DNA from: Azadirachta indica
Taxonomy: Eukaryota; Streptophyta; Magnoliopsida; Sapindales; Meliaceae
Direction: 5' to 3'
Length of the DNA stretch: 64,000 nucleotides
NCBI GenBank assembly: GCA_022749755.1
Contig: CM040440.1
Coordinates: forward strand, 2,007,769-2,071,768
The notes beneath the pieces are model-generated. The model did no database searches. It was not told the DNA's origin and saw nothing but the letters and a program-made list of their open reading frames with translations. The position numbers and the translations under genes were made by a program. Below are positions 23,997 through 37,234 of the stretch, in pieces (positions within the stretch are counted from its first letter, which is position 1; each line of letters starts with the position of its first letter).

Positions 23997-26900
23997 TCAG
24001 TAGTTACCAGGCCAGTTGATCTGTGCATGCTGAGGCTGCTGATAAACACTGGCTGCAGGTCCGCCCATTTCAACAGCTCCAGCCATTGTTTGAGATTGTT
24101 GTAGAAGTGGGTGTACAGTTGCCGCCGTGACTGCTTGTGTGGGATGATATATACCAGCAAAGGTGCCGTGACCAGCCTGTGTGGGAGCAAAAGTTACGTG
24201 CTGACCTTGGGGTGGAAGATTGTAAAATGAACTAGCTGGCAAGCTGGATATTTCTCGGCCAGGTGCAGCTATCCACACAGCAGAACCTTCACTCTGAAGA
24301 CAAGCAATAAACACATTAGTTATGGAAAATGATGTTCACTTAAAGGTAATTGGGAAAAAAATATCAATTGAATTTGATCAGACAAACATAATGGAACAAG
24401 GAAAAATAACCAAACCTGCTGCCCAGTCATGTAGACATTATTTTCCTTAAACTGGGAAGCATTGAGATCCTCGTTAGCAGTTGAGTTTCCTGCTGCTGCT
24501 GCAGCAGAACTGGGAGTATAACCAGCAGGGGAGGAGCCATACGGTCCATACCCGCTTGGCATTCCAATATGAGTTGAGTTTCCAGCGTTTGTTCCAGGTT
24601 TGTACTGCGGAAGTGAAAACTTTGCACTGGCAGCAGCAGCTGCCTGTGGAGCTGAATACACACTGCCAGCTTGAGGTTGTTGAGGAAATGCACCATTGCT
24701 CAAAAATTGGTGGATGGCTGGGGGCGGAACATAGAATGGGGAGAAATAGTGGCCATATGGAATATAGTTAGGAGGATAATGAGATATATGCACTCCAGTT
24801 GGAGGACGGAAAACCGGAACTGGTTGCTGAGTCATAGATATAGAACTTTGCATCAGCCCAGCAGCTTGAGTCACCAGTGGAGTTGGACCTGCTGTAGACA
24901 GGACTAAAGAGTTTCCACCCTACATGCAAAAACATAAGCATCAAAACTCAAATCATGCGTTTGTGCATGTTAAACTAATGTTATTGGGCATTCAATATTC
25001 AATAACACAAGGATATGATTTGGAAGTAGACCGAATTTCCAGCAACTCAGAAAGGGAAAAAGTGAAGACTAAGTGCACAAACATCATCAAGGATGAACAA
25101 AACCAGGAAAACACACTGTTAATTATTTCAAGGAGGAAATGAATTATTCATGGAAGCAATATAATGCCCATGGTTAACCATCCCCACTGGACTTATACAA
25201 TGCGAAAATAGAATAAACTATGAACTAGTACCACGCATATGTAGAAGAAAAGTAAAGGTGAATATCAAGACCACAGAACAATGACATCCATTTAGAAAAT
25301 TTTAACCAGGATAAAAAAACCCTAGCAGTTACCTAATGCTTTCATTATACCCATGAATCACTATTAAGCTGATAACGCATGATTATGTGCATGGAAGAAT
25401 GAAACCCTTCCCCAGAGAGATTAAAAACATTCAGCCAACAAACAACACTCAGAATAACCTCTTTTACCAAAGATACTTATCTAGAGAATAAAAAAAAATG
25501 GAGGCTCTCTCAAAAGTGAAAAATTATTAAAGGTCCTTAAAATGTGCAAACCTCTTGAGCAGAATGAGAGGTCTGTGGAGGCAACACAGCAACATTTCCA
25601 TTGTACTTGTTGGCAACTCCCGGTGAAGTAAATGGAGACATGCGACCATCACCATCTGCACCTGATCGGTAGAATTGGGCATAATAGCTTGTTGGATCAA
25701 ATGGTTGTTGGACCTGGATAAAAGAATAGTTAATTGACATCAATAACTAGTGACAAAAATATAGAGCCTACTTTAAATGATAATCAACCCATGACCATCA
25801 TATCATTACAACAATGTTCAAAAAATTATCAGATAACATCTATCTTGGTGGTAAAAATTGCAGTGAAAAATCTTGTACATGGATAAACTTCTAAGGTGAA
25901 CACAACGAACAGAGAAGAAATTCGAAGACTTACAACAAAGCTTGGAAGCCGAGTAACATCACGTGCTTGAGAGTCAGAGTTCTCAAATGGTGCAAATTGA
26001 CTCCCTAACATGGGAGGCACAAAACCAAAACTATAGTTTGGATTAGTATGAACCACCGAGTATTGTTGGCCTCCAGACAGCAATGCATTCTCTTGCTTAG
26101 GTTCATTATACTCTGGGACAGCACTGGCTGAGACATCACCCTCACCGGACAAATTTTGTGGTACTTGAGTAGGTGATTGTGGATGATCAGGATAATCTCC
26201 TACCTCAGTAGACGTCAAAGTTTTCTGATTGCTGGATCAAACAAATATAATTTCAATTCCAGAGCATGGATGAAAAAGATGACAAAATACCAATTTGTTT
26301 CTAAAGTTCTAAATGGTAAACCCTAATGACTTGGTGTTGGTTTGGTATGACTCTTATAACAGATTAAAAGTGCTTTTTTAATGTTAAAAGCCCTTGTATT
26401 TTTTTTTTAATGTCCGTTTGATTTTTACTAGATAACGGTTTTTTGAAAAAACTGACTTCCTTTAAGTGCCAATAGAGTTTTCAGCTTTTTTAAAAGGTTA
26501 AAAATATCCAAAATACCTTTACTTTATTTTCAGGATTTTACAATATTTTTTTATAATATAGCCTTAAAAAACTTATCTATCAAAGTACTGACACAAGTTT
26601 ACAAGAAATTACTTGTCAGAACCAAACAATCAATAAATTTTTGTTAAAAACTTCACTTATAAAAGCTCTGTTTGTAAAATGTCTACTCCAAGAAGCTGTA
26701 TATGAAAAGCTATAGCAAATAGGTTTTAGTCCAACATAGCTTTAAATATGAGGAAGACACAGAATTCCATTTCAGCCTTATGTATAATTTCAACATGATT
26801 AGAGCCATCAAAACCAACAATAAAAATAATGGAAAACTTTTCAGATTGAAATCTAAACAACAACTCATTGTTACAAACCTTGCAGCTTGTTCCTCCGTTT

Positions 26901-29900
26901 CCTCAATAACCTGAGAAGTCTCGGAGACAGGCGTAGAGCTCTTTTCACTCTCCTGACCACCGGCATAATTTGAAGCTACTCCAAAACTAGCATCAAAACT
27001 TCCAAAACTCAATTTAGTTCGTTCAGATTCAGGGACATGGATGTGGTTTGGAATTATAACATGTTGACGTTGTGGAAGATGTAATTCCCCAAGCTTCTTC
27101 TGCAATTTTGAAGTAGCTTCCTCTGTATCAAGTACACTCGAAACAGTCTGCACCCGAGCAGTGGCTTCAACCGAAACAGTAGGAACCTCAGTTGTAGCAG
27201 CCGTTGTGGACCCTCGAGCAGCATTCAAGTTTGGGGGCTTTGGCTTCCACTCCTTATTAGAACCAACTGTTACAGAGAGAGGAGTTATTATTACTTTTAT
27301 CAAGGGAAGGTCATCTCACTATCAATAAATTCTTAGCAAGAACATGTAATTATATAATATCAAGCAGACACATCTTTTTCTAAGCTACCTCATATTGTCG
27401 TAAATAAACTCTATCCTTGAGAAACAAGAAAGTCTGAACTTTATGTGGATTCATGTTACCAGAAGTTAACTCATAATCTGTCTGCTCTACCAATATTTGC
27501 CGTATAATATTAGAATGTAAGCTAAAAAGAATGGTCTTAATGCTTTGCTACAAGAAACCAATCTGAACACTTAACAACTTCAAGCAATACCTCCAAGATT
27601 TATGAAAAGTCTTTCTGTGAAAATACCTTTTTGGGGACCACCTATTTCTTGTGACCGGCTACTATAATTAGATGGAGGTCGACTAACTGAAGAGGCATTG
27701 TGGATTGGCACAGCTGAAGGTTGGGAGGACTCACTAAGCTGATTTTTCACGATACATTGGGATTTGTTTGACATCTTTCCTTGCATAAATGAGCTAACAG
27801 TCTCAGGAACTGCTGTCAGCCATAGAAAAAGCTAATCAGAGTCGATATATAACAGGAGAAAAGATTTTTCACACAGATTAAAAATTTCAGAATCCTAACC
27901 TGTTGGTTCGTTAGGAGTTCGATGGCTCCCCACTTCACGTTTTATCGTACCCACAGCACCAGGGAGACGTGAATCATTAGATGGCACCAGAACAGGATCT
28001 GAAGATGAGAAACAGACTGTTGATGAAGATGACGCACTGGAACTTGCTGCAGGCTGCCCAGGAGTTGGTCCACTGCCAAATGAAATGGTTGGATTTTTGT
28101 TTGCATCAACATTAGAAGGTGCACTCCCTGACTTACTGACAGCAACTGCCAATGAACTCACTTCAGGTTGATTTACACCACTTCCAGCAGGAATAATGGT
28201 AGCATATACAACACTAGAGCTTCCAGAAGCTACAACACTAGGACCATTGACCGCAACAGTAAGTGAGCTGTAACAGATAATCAGAAAAGCAATGATGCAA
28301 ATTGTATAGTCCTGGAATTAACAATCATGCTAGTAAATGCAGAAAAGACTACAGAACTGCAAAGGACAGTAAAATTGTTGACCATAGTCACCTTGCTGCT
28401 AGACTTATTTCTTTGTTTTTTGTTTCCTCAAAGGTTGGCAAGGATTGAACAGCACCCTTGTCTGCAAATTGACCAGTTCCATTGTCCCTTCCAGCAAAGG
28501 AATTCTTGCCACCCCCAGCCTCTGGCAAGCAATACACAGAAATACAATAATAAGCAACTAAGATTACCTCAGTAATTCCCCTAATTATGCTTTTGTTTAC
28601 TGATAAGAACTACAATTTATGTCCTATTGAACTTTAGTTCAGTAACCAAAGCAATCTTTTTGTATTATAAAAAGACCACACTGAAGTAGTTGAAAGCATA
28701 ATGGCAACACCACCTCAGTACTACCGAAGGCCATAGGCAGAGAACATGATTAAAAAAAATAAAAGAAAAGAAAAATTAACTCCTTGACATCTTCTTAGCA
28801 GGCCAAATAAAGCGAGGATGTCCAGAATGGCCAAAAATAATTCCTAAAACCAACTCTCTAAGTAAGATGTGTGTATAAACCAATTTAAGAAAAGCAAAAA
28901 CAGCCCCACTGCACTGAGATAAAAAAGCAGGTACAAAATCAGTAAATAAGAAAATGCCATGGTCATTGTTTACCATGTGATGTATAACGAGGCAAGAAAT
29001 TTGTCCGGCCACCCCTGCTGGCCCGACCCTGTGAGCCAGGTCTCCACCGAGACTCAGTGGGCTCTCTCTTCACACTCTGCAACAATGAAAACATTTATAT
29101 CAATACTAAAGCTGAAATCTGAATCTAAAGAAGGAAAATAATATATAGCCATCATATTCTCTATGCATCAGTATATAAATCACATTGTGAAAATAATAAG
29201 AGGCTGGAAAATGAAACAATATATGCATATAGTAGTCTCCTACCAACAAGCTGCTTATGCAAAAAGAAATAAAATTTACAAAATACAAATGAAACATTAA
29301 AGCAAACACAAGTTCAAAGGTCTTTCCACCCTATGATTTAACAAATTGACAACCAGAAACTCATTTAATTTTAGCATCTCAAATGCTCCAAACCACATTG
29401 ATGAGGAAAGGGCACATGCCATCAAAAAAGTAACACGAATGTTTCAAACTGTAATATAGTGGGAGAACTTGATCAAACTAAATGGATCTCCTATCTTTAA
29501 AAAAAAAATGAGAAATATACAAACTTAAGAAAACATCCACTTAAGGAAAAAAATCTCTTACCTCTTTTCTCCTGTCCCGTTTCCTTTTGACCTCATGAAA
29601 TGGATCTGTAAAACCATACATACAAACTAGTCATTAAGGTTCAACAAGGGACAAACAACAAAAACATAGAAGGAAACAGAGGAAGGGAAGTGAAATAACA
29701 AAAATTGGATCAATAATAACAAAACTTATGAGTATAAATAGCATAAACACATAAACAAGAATGAAAATCGCCAATCAGAAAATAAAATGATGAAACAATT
29801 TGCTCGCCACCTAATAATGACTGATGAGAAGGGCAAATCTGTAAGCTGCATCACGGTATCTCTAGTAGGATATCATTACCTAAATAGATCATAATATGAC

Positions 29901-31013
29901 ATAATTTCCGTACGTGATACAATGTTGAAGCCTTGTAACAAAGTCTGAGAACCAATAATTCGAAATTCATCATTATTTGTCATAGAAACCACACTAAAAT
30001 CTAACAACTTGCAATGAAACAGTTAAACCAATCACCAAAATTGCATCTCCTCTGAGCTACCAGGATAGAGCCTGTTAAAGATGCCCATCACAATACCAAA
30101 TTTCCTCCTAAAATGCAAAAGTGGTTTGGAGAAAAAAGGTATTCATGAGAGAACATCAAGAGGCCTTCAGGCTGTTCTGACTTTGATACATTAGATGTGA
30201 TCAACCGCATATATATTGCACGGCATCAAAAGTCAACAATCAGTGAGCAGATAACCACTAAAGTAAACAAAACATCCCTTGTTGCCAACAGGCCTATCAC
30301 CATAAACATAATGTATAAGTTCCAATTCCAGCAATTCTCACAATAACCGGTACTAATTTCCAGTCGTTCAATACTGTATATTCTAGACTCAAAATATTTC
30401 TTTTTCCATTCAGAATCAGAAGCTATTATAGCCACATTGAACATAAAACACTAAATTGCCCAGGCTTCCAAAAACCAGGTATAGCTACAGAAAAGAAGAA
30501 AGAAATTCGACAAAAAGACAAAAGAGTAACATACTCAAAGTCTAGAAATTGATATCAACAAACCCAAAAGAGCTCAAAACAAAAGAAATATCAAAAGAGC
30601 TCAAAACAAAAGAAATATCGTATTAAAATCTAACAAACATGAGGGCAAAATAAACAACTCGCTAAGTCCCCACTTAACCAAACCTAAAATTAAGGGAAAA
30701 TGAAAAAAAATCCCAGATGAGTAAACACATACATTTAAACCATGGATCACGATAACAAGAAAAACAAATCAAAATGAAACAAGATCAACCCACATAGAAA
30801 ACAAAACAGAGCAGCTAAGAACCTGAAAAAAAAAAAAGGAAAAATACCCTGAACGAGAAGCCTTTGGGCGGTTTCATTAGGATCCATAGAGCATTCCTTG
30901 AGCATTGCATAAATCTCATCTTCACTGTGCTTGCCCGTGATCTCCTTAATACTCTGGATCATCTTCTTCATGTTGCTTGGAATTGAAACCCTAGACCCAC
31001 CACCTCCACTCAT
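23997..31013 (-). CDS. GBF-interacting protein 1-like (DUF1296)
   Basis: Plant nuclear protein of the GIP1 family, first described as enhancing DNA binding of G-box bZIP factors. Exons on the minus strand: 31013-30848, 29605-29562, 29076-28974, 28521-28392, 28267-27900, 27809-27627, 27266-26879, 26231-25934, 25713-25552, 24919-24416, 24293-23997. They sum to 2643 nt (880 aa). DUF1296 (GIP1_N, a UBA-like helical module) covers about residues 9-68: 'IPSNMKKMIQSIKEITGKHS', then 'EDEIYAMLKECSMDPNETAQ' with following residues. A short RGG-like stretch follows. The remainder is low-complexity, rich in Ser, Pro, Gln, Asn and Tyr, ending 'HAQINWPGNY'. Such composition suggests disorder and possible condensate formation. 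Exon 8 was started at 26231 because the alternative AG nearby breaks the frame. The leader (31014-31390) is GA-rich. Family assignment is strong; the binding partner here is not known. Confidence 0.9.
26337..26629. mobile_element. Candidate degenerate MITE in GIP1-like intron 7
   Basis: About 290 bp of AT-rich sequence in the intron between exons 7 and 8. It is bounded by imperfect inverted arms: ttggtttggtatgac at 26337-26351, and the complement of ttgtcagaaccaaacaa at 26613-26629. Inside are further self-complementary blocks (aaaagtgctttttt / aaaagc). This layout resembles plant hAT-type MITEs. I could not see a clear target-site duplication, so the call is tentative. Confidence 0.35.
30566..30619. 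repeat. Perfect 27-bp tandem duplication in GIP1-like intron 1
   Basis: Two identical adjacent 27-bp units starting aaaagagctc, with no mismatch, suggesting a recent slippage or duplication event. Located within the 1.2-kb first intron. Confidence 0.85.
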
Positions 31014-33250
31014 CTTTACTCACTCCACCCACAAGCCAAAAACCCTTTTTTTTTCTATTATTTAATCTAATATATAAATATAAATATATCCCACCAAAAC
31101 AAAACAACAAATTTACCTGTGTTTCTCCCCTCTCTGTGTATGTTATTATTAAATAAATAAATAAATAAAGCGAGCAGAGAAAAATGAACGAAAACGAAAC
31201 GAGAGAGAAGGACGAAGAAGAAAGCGTTTGAGGGAAGAGAAGTGAAAAAAGGGTGTGATTGTTTGAATTGATCTATCGATGTCAATCAGATAGAGAAGCA
31301 AAGAAGAAAAAAATAAAAATAAAAGAGAGAAGAAAAGAAGAAAAAAAGGAGGAGAGAGAGAGAGAAAGAGCAAAACGAAGTGTGTTTTTGGAGTGTAGGG
31401 CTTTTGAAATTTTTTTGTTTTTTTAAATTTCCATTTTTCTTTTATCGGGTTTTAACATTTATATGGTACAACAACAGCATGTTGTGCATGTGTTGTAAGA
31501 AAATACTAGGGTTTGTGGGGCCCACTGGCAATCTTATGATCCCTGTACAACCTGTGTTCCGTAAAGTCATTAGATCAAGCGTCCTTGATTCGTGGACATC
31601 TATGCTATGTTGTGATTTAGGATATTGTATTATTTTCCTTATCATAGAACAATAATTACATACGGGTCCTCGATTTTATATGTTCTTTCATTTACGGATA
31701 TAATATTTCTTGTATAACAAATCAATCCCGCACATATTCCCACGAAATGTCAAAGTTACCCTCAGAATCTTACGTTGTATTTTGGCCACTGTACCAAAGG
31801 GTATTTCCGATTATTTCAATAAACAAAAGATGACTGGATGAGATGGGGGACCAATTTGCTACAACTTGAAACATTATTTATTTTCTTATCAAATTTTAGA
31901 AGTTTAGAGATTTTAATGTTATTATTCACATTTGTTTGCTTCTAAACAACTTTAATTTTGTTAATAATTTTCAAAGTATTGTTAATTTGTCTACAAAAAA
32001 CCAAACACAATTAAAACCCCTTTTTTTTTTATTTATTCGGTGAAGAGTTGGATAAAAACATCTTTGGAAATCAAATATTCATAAAATTAATCGAAGTACC
32101 GTTGTCATTGTGCAAGATTAAAAAATTATGAGGTGGAATGTTATTGGACCGATTCTCCGTTTCAATCTACAGTTAGTACCCAAAAATGGGAATTTTTTAA
32201 GTACTGGGGGTGATTGTGCAAAAGTATTAAATGGATAACCAAAACATATAATAAATGTTTGGATGTAATAATGTAAAATGATGAAGTGAAAATGATGGAG
32301 TGATACTGTTCTCTCACAATGTGCATGTGTACGAGTGCTTATTGCATCATAGGTTTATGTCTGTACTTCTCTTCTCTACTTAGATTGTCATAATAAAAAC
32401 GTGCTACAATTCCATGTCTTAATAACAAGTAATTATTTTAAAACACACCAAAAAAAAAAGATTATATATTAAAAATATTCACTTTATATCAAATGAAAGA
32501 AAAAAAATTATACAATCAACATATTAGTATAATGATGTGCGGTACTTAATATTTTAACTCAATACAATAAGCTTCCCTTGAGAACTAATAATGGTAGACT
32601 TTTTGTAGATTGATTTTGTAAACTATACGAGTAGTTGAGTAGATGTTAGGTTTGACCAATCTAATTTCTTTGTTTATGGTCCCACTTAATCTTGTATATG
32701 TACCATAATTATTGCCCAGTCATACATATACCAAGATGGCATATTTCTATATTAGATTTGAATTGTAATCTATATATAAAATGGCTATTATAAAACGTAT
32801 TTTTTTTTAACTAAACATTATAAAATAAAATAAAAAAAATTAATCTAAAAAAGTTTTTGATAATTAATAGAAATTAAAGTAATTGCGACTAGTGGACATA
32901 TATTTTTGTGATTTTAAACGAGAACCCTGAATTTTAAAGAGTTGTAAAAGTTATGTGTCTTGTTGGCTTGATTTTAAACAATTCCGTGTCAAAATTGGTA
33001 ATGTGATAATGTTGTTCATAACGTGCAAAATTCTTTGTATACCCTTAGAATGGAAAAAGAAAAAAGAAATAAATTTAAAATAATTAGTAGACAATCACAA
33101 GCGTCGAAATTTGCAATTAATCACCAAACATCCTAAATATAGTTGTTTCTTTAGTACACGTGTCTTTATTTTTCCAAGCAGAAAGTCCAAAACATGGCCA
33201 CAGTTAACTGGGCAATAAGCCTAAATTTGAAAATTGATCCAAATAAAACC
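31014..33250. other. Intergenic: divergent spacer between GIP1-like and the 171-aa gene
   Basis: The left part is the GA-rich leader and promoter of the GIP1-like gene (to about 31450). The remainder is AT-rich with no coding signal. A CACGTG core lies near 33159. Confidence 0.5.
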
Positions 33251-33251
33251 T

Positions 33252-33312
33252 AACGTGGCCCATTGTAAACCTAATCAGTTAGGCCAGAAGGCCGAATTTC
33301 TAGGCCCATTCT
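33252..33312. promoter_or_regulatory. Site II-type elements upstream of the 171-aa protein gene
   Basis: GGCCCA (complement TGGGCC) occurs near 33257 and 33303, about 90-140 bp upstream of the presumed leader splice donor. Paired site II elements are typical of promoters for mitochondrial and ribosomal protein genes in plants. This is suggestive of a housekeeping role. Confidence 0.5.
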
Positions 33313-33395
33313 TATTTCGGCGTTACGGCCTGACAAAAGAAACGCAATCTAAAGAACAATTCTCGCTCGCTCAAGTTTCGGCGAGACGCCATCTG

Positions 33396-33794
33396 GTAAG
33401 CAACGATATATGTACTTTCTCTTTTTTAAATTTTTGTATCCTTTCACGTAGCGATTCTCCATTTTTGCGTAACGTTTTCTCATGTATTTTTTTTTTAATA
33501 TATTTCTAATGTTTTAGGAGACAAACTATGCTACTCGGCATTTGATGCGTACACGGTCTTTGTTAGAATACTTATATAAAAGCACATTTGAGTGATCGGA
33601 ATTTGGATACGTTGTTTAAGCTGTTGGCAAGAATTTTGTTACGGGAATAAGTGATTTATTAGTCTTATGTTGTTTAATTGATATCAAAATTCAAGCTTAA
33701 TTGCACGTCCTTGAAGTGCAGCACAGGTGGGTTCTACTGCTAATAGCCAACTCAGGGGGGAGTTAATTGTAAACGTATTTGGTACATAGTTTGG
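33396..33794 (+). repeat. Direct repeat copy 1 (~400 bp), in the 5' leader intron
   Basis: Begins exactly at a GTAAG splice donor after 'gccatctg' and runs to just before the start codon at 33812. It is similar by eye over its full length to 34317-34715, with scattered substitutions and small indels. The copies are 921 bp apart and flank the first coding exon. Confidence 0.9.
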
Positions 33795-33811
33795 TTTCTT
33801 GTTTTGTCGCT

Positions 33812-36661
33812 ATGTTTGGGGTTGGAAATAGATTGTTATTGATTCGGAAGTTGCATAGTTTATCCCGAGATGGCCCAACAGAAAGCTTGAAGAAGAAGGT
33901 TACCGATCTGGACAAGATAAGGAAAAGGAGGAATATGAAGAAGGATCAGTTGTTTGTTGAGGTTCCGGAATCAAGATCATGGCTCGACACAGCTACCATG
34001 CCGATGGTTCTCACTGTTGCAGCAATAGCACTCTTTGCCAAGCTCCTCATGATGGTACTGAAATTTTATTGTCAACCGTTTGCTTTGATTTTGTTGAGTT
34101 GCATTTCAGAGTGGTGTGAATCACATAATAAGACAACGAAGAAAGTGAAGAGTTCTTATGCAATAGAGTTGGCCCATTATTTCATTAGAAAGTGTTTATT
34201 CCTGTTACCAGATTAAGGTGTTATTCAACTCAAATATCTAATATGTGGGATCATTTGCTTATGGCTTGTTTTAGGACTGTAAAATGTGTGGTTTAGTTCT
34301 ATGGTGATGGGTTTCAGTAAGCAATGATATATATACTTTTTCTTTTTAAATTTTTGTATCCATTCATGTAGCGATTCTCCATTTTTGCGTAACGTTTTCT
34401 CACGTAATCCTTTTTATATATATTTCTAATGTTTTTGGTGACAAGCTATGCTCTTTGACATTTGATGCATACATGGGGTTTGTTAGAATGCTTGTATAAA
34501 AGCACATTTTAGTGATCGTAATTTGGATACGTTGTTTAAGCTGTTGGCAAGAATTTTGTTATGGGGATAAGTGATGTATTAGTCTTATGTTGTTTAATTG
34601 ATATCGAAATTCAAGCTCAATTGCACGTCCTTTGAAGTGCAGCGGCAGGTGGATTCTACTGGTAAAAGCCAACTCAGGGGGGAGTTAATTGTAAATGTAT
34701 TTGGTACATAGTTTGTTTATTGTGATCAACATGATGGTTTGATATATTGTTCACTGGCAGTACGATGACTCAAAATCCCAAGAAATGATTGAGCGCAAAA
34801 TAAAGAACGCTCCTCCTGGTCAAGGCACGGTTCGGATGCTGACTCGTGAGGAGTGGGAGGAATTTCGAGAAGTGAGGCCAAGGACTCCTTTTGAATCTAA
34901 GCTCGCTCGTCCAAATGCAAGAATAAGAACCGGAGAACCACTGCGCAAGGTTAGACACTCAATTCTCTTAGTACTTAAACTGTCTTTGTTAGTTGAATAT
35001 GTGAATTTGCTTTGTCCTGATTTGGCCAATGATATTTGAAAAGCTACATGTACTTGTGATAATCCTACAGCAATTCAGTGACTCCCCTCCGTTTTGTGTG
35101 GCCAGCAAATTATAAGCTAATCATTATTGATGAGGTTGTGAAAATGGCAGCCCCTAACCTCTTACAACTGATAGCTCAGAGTTATGCTGAATTGTTGTGG
35201 AATTATAAAATCGTATATTTCTCCTAGATGCTAATTGGAAGAATGGAGGCTTCAGCTTTCATAGGATTTCCTACCATTCTCAAATTGCCTAGATTGATGC
35301 TGGTTGTTGAACTATGTTTCTAATTAATTGCTAGCTGATTCTATGGCTTCTGACGCTGTAGACTGTCAACAGCAGTTATGGTGTTGGGATACAAATTGCT
35401 TTGTGATATATTGCGATCCATTTCAATATGGTTCCTAGATCTTTGTGTTCAAAGACATACCTTAAATTTTGTGTATATTTCTTTTTCATGGTCAGTACTA
35501 AATTCTTTTCTTCCTGTTTCTGATGATCATGTATACATGACAAGAAATTTTGGATTCCATGACCCTTCTGTTTTCTGCATGGCAATCTTGGTATAAATTC
35601 ACTAGAGGAGGTTATTATAATAAATGTCAGCCCCCTTTCCTCTTGCAAATGATGAAACGTGATTGTAGAGGGATCATTGGTAAAGTTGAAAAATTCCCTT
35701 ACCATGAATTTTGGTTAAATCTTCCGTTCTTGTCTCACTACACTAGTTACAAGAGTAGGGGCCTTTGTGAGACGCCATATATTCTAAAACTGCTTAGGTT
35801 TGCAAGAATATCAATGTGTGCTAGTTGCTGAAATATGTTTCTTTTTGTTGATCAAGTTTAACTGATCCATGTCTCCTTGATTCATGGACTAGCTACTAAC
35901 CTTATTTTAATTGGGGTACATATTACCTTTTTCTCTCTCAGGTACTGTAAGATTGATGCCATACCTTAATTTTACACAACATGCATTTTTGTCTCTATTT
36001 TTGATTTTAAGTTCCTACTCATTGTCAATTACTAGCGGACAGGCAGGGTGAAGTATTCATCAAGTCAAATCTTATCTCTGATTTGCTTTGCTCTTATGGA
36101 GATTTATTGACACCATTATTAGACTTTTTTAATCTATTTCTCATCCCTTTTTTGGGGCTTCAACACTTCTATCTTTCCTCACCATATGAAGAGCCAGAAG
36201 TTAGGTAATTAATAAATGCATATTGCACATAGCACATTGCAGAGCTTGTCTTTCAATTTTTCATTTTCATTTTTGTGGATATACCCTACTAAATAGCTTT
36301 TGCGTGGGGAGCATCATTGATAAAACAAATCATCTCAAAATAAGGAAGTCCTATATCCATTGTAATTAAGAGGCTTGTTAGTACCAGAGTGCAGTGTGTT
36401 TGATACAAAATGCTCCATAACTTGATGCTGCTTAGTTGATCTTTAATAAACAGTAACTTTTGTTGCATTCTTAGCATACTCGATCTTGTCCTTGTTAAAT
36501 GCTTTCTTCCTTGGCAAGATTTACAGCACAGAAGCATGAATGCACAAGTTTGATGCTAATGCACTTGTCATCCACAGGATGATGTGAAGGATTGGACAAT
36601 CGATGTGCTCACGGATGCACTCACACGGGCTGAAGAATGTGCTAGACGCGATTCTCAGTGA
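33812..36661 (+). CDS. Conserved plant single-pass membrane protein, unknown function
   Basis: Three coding exons, 33812-34054, 34761-34949 and 36578-36661, all phase 0, give 171 aa. The N-terminus 'MFGVGNRLLLIRKLHSL' is basic and hydrophobic with Arg/Leu/Ser and no acids, compatible with mitochondrial targeting. A basic stretch 'DLDKIRKRRNMKKD' precedes one hydrophobic segment at about 59-80 ('TMPMVLTVAAIALFAKLLMM'). The C-terminal half is charged: 'ERKIKNAPPGQGTVRMLTRE', then 'RPRTPFESKLARPNARIRTG', and an acidic helix ending 'ECARRDSQ'. I do not recognise a named family. Site II elements upstream and the N-terminus fit a mitochondrial housekeeping protein, but that is inference. The ATG at 33812 was chosen because no ATG precedes it in frame. 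Introns 1 and 2 contain internally duplicated sequence. Confidence 0.75.
34317..34715 (+). repeat. Direct repeat copy 2 (~400 bp), in coding intron 1
   Basis: Second copy of the leader-intron sequence, ending 45 bp before the acceptor of exon 2. It retains the equivalents of the copy-1 splice donor (cagtaagc) and of an internal acceptor-like 'gaagtgcag'. It could therefore act as decoy splice sites or an alternative leader. Confidence 0.9.
35131..35845 (+). repeat. Diverged internal duplication in intron 2 of the 171-aa gene
   Basis: About 35131-35330 and 35605-35845 share ordered blocks: gaggttgtgaaaatggcagc / gaggttattataataaatgt, then a shared stretch ending tgaaatatgtttc / tgaactatgtttc. 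Divergence is much greater than for the 400-bp repeat, so it is older. Boundaries are approximate and by eye. Confidence 0.4.
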
Positions 36662-37230
36662 TTTCAGTTAAAGAAGACTTCCCCTATACCTCGACCTTGT
36701 AATATTTTGATGCTTTGATGTACAAAATCATAGAGGGTTCTGCTACTAATTGTGCCAAATAGGTTGGCATTCATTCATATGATGCATCTTTTCCAACCCA
36801 AAAGCCTAACCATTGATATAGGCCTTCTGTGATATCGGCTTGTTTGATACAAAGGACAGGATGAACAAATGTCTGTTGTTCTATTTTCATATGATGCAGC
36901 CAAAATTCTTTGTGTTCACTTTTACCGTCTAGATTGTTGTAAATGACAGCTGTTTCCTTCTTCTAGAATCTAATGCCGCTACCTCTCTTCAATCTTGGCG
37001 AATTTACGACTCTCTTAGCAGGGTAGCTTTTCCTTTGACAAAATCTTCCAGGTTCCATACCTATTAGCATTAGAAGTTGTGCTGCAATACGACATCGTTG
37101 CGATTTCCCGATCAATGACTTGAATTCGGATTCGGACTATTGAGCTGTGTGCCTTTATTTCAGTTGCGTTGAAAGCCCAAAACAAAACAGAAGTTTCTAC
37201 TACTTTCGTTAATCACCCACTTGCCAATCT
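36662..37230. other. Intergenic: 3' flank of the 171-aa gene
   Basis: Probable 3' UTR to about 36930, then spacer leading into the LACS8 promoter. No ORF of interest. Confidence 0.45.
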
Positions 37231-37234
37231 ACAA

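Noticed and set aside
33779..33811. Longer N-terminus for the 171-aa protein
   Set aside because: Would need a TTG start; the first ATG is at 33812 and follows the leader intron repeat.
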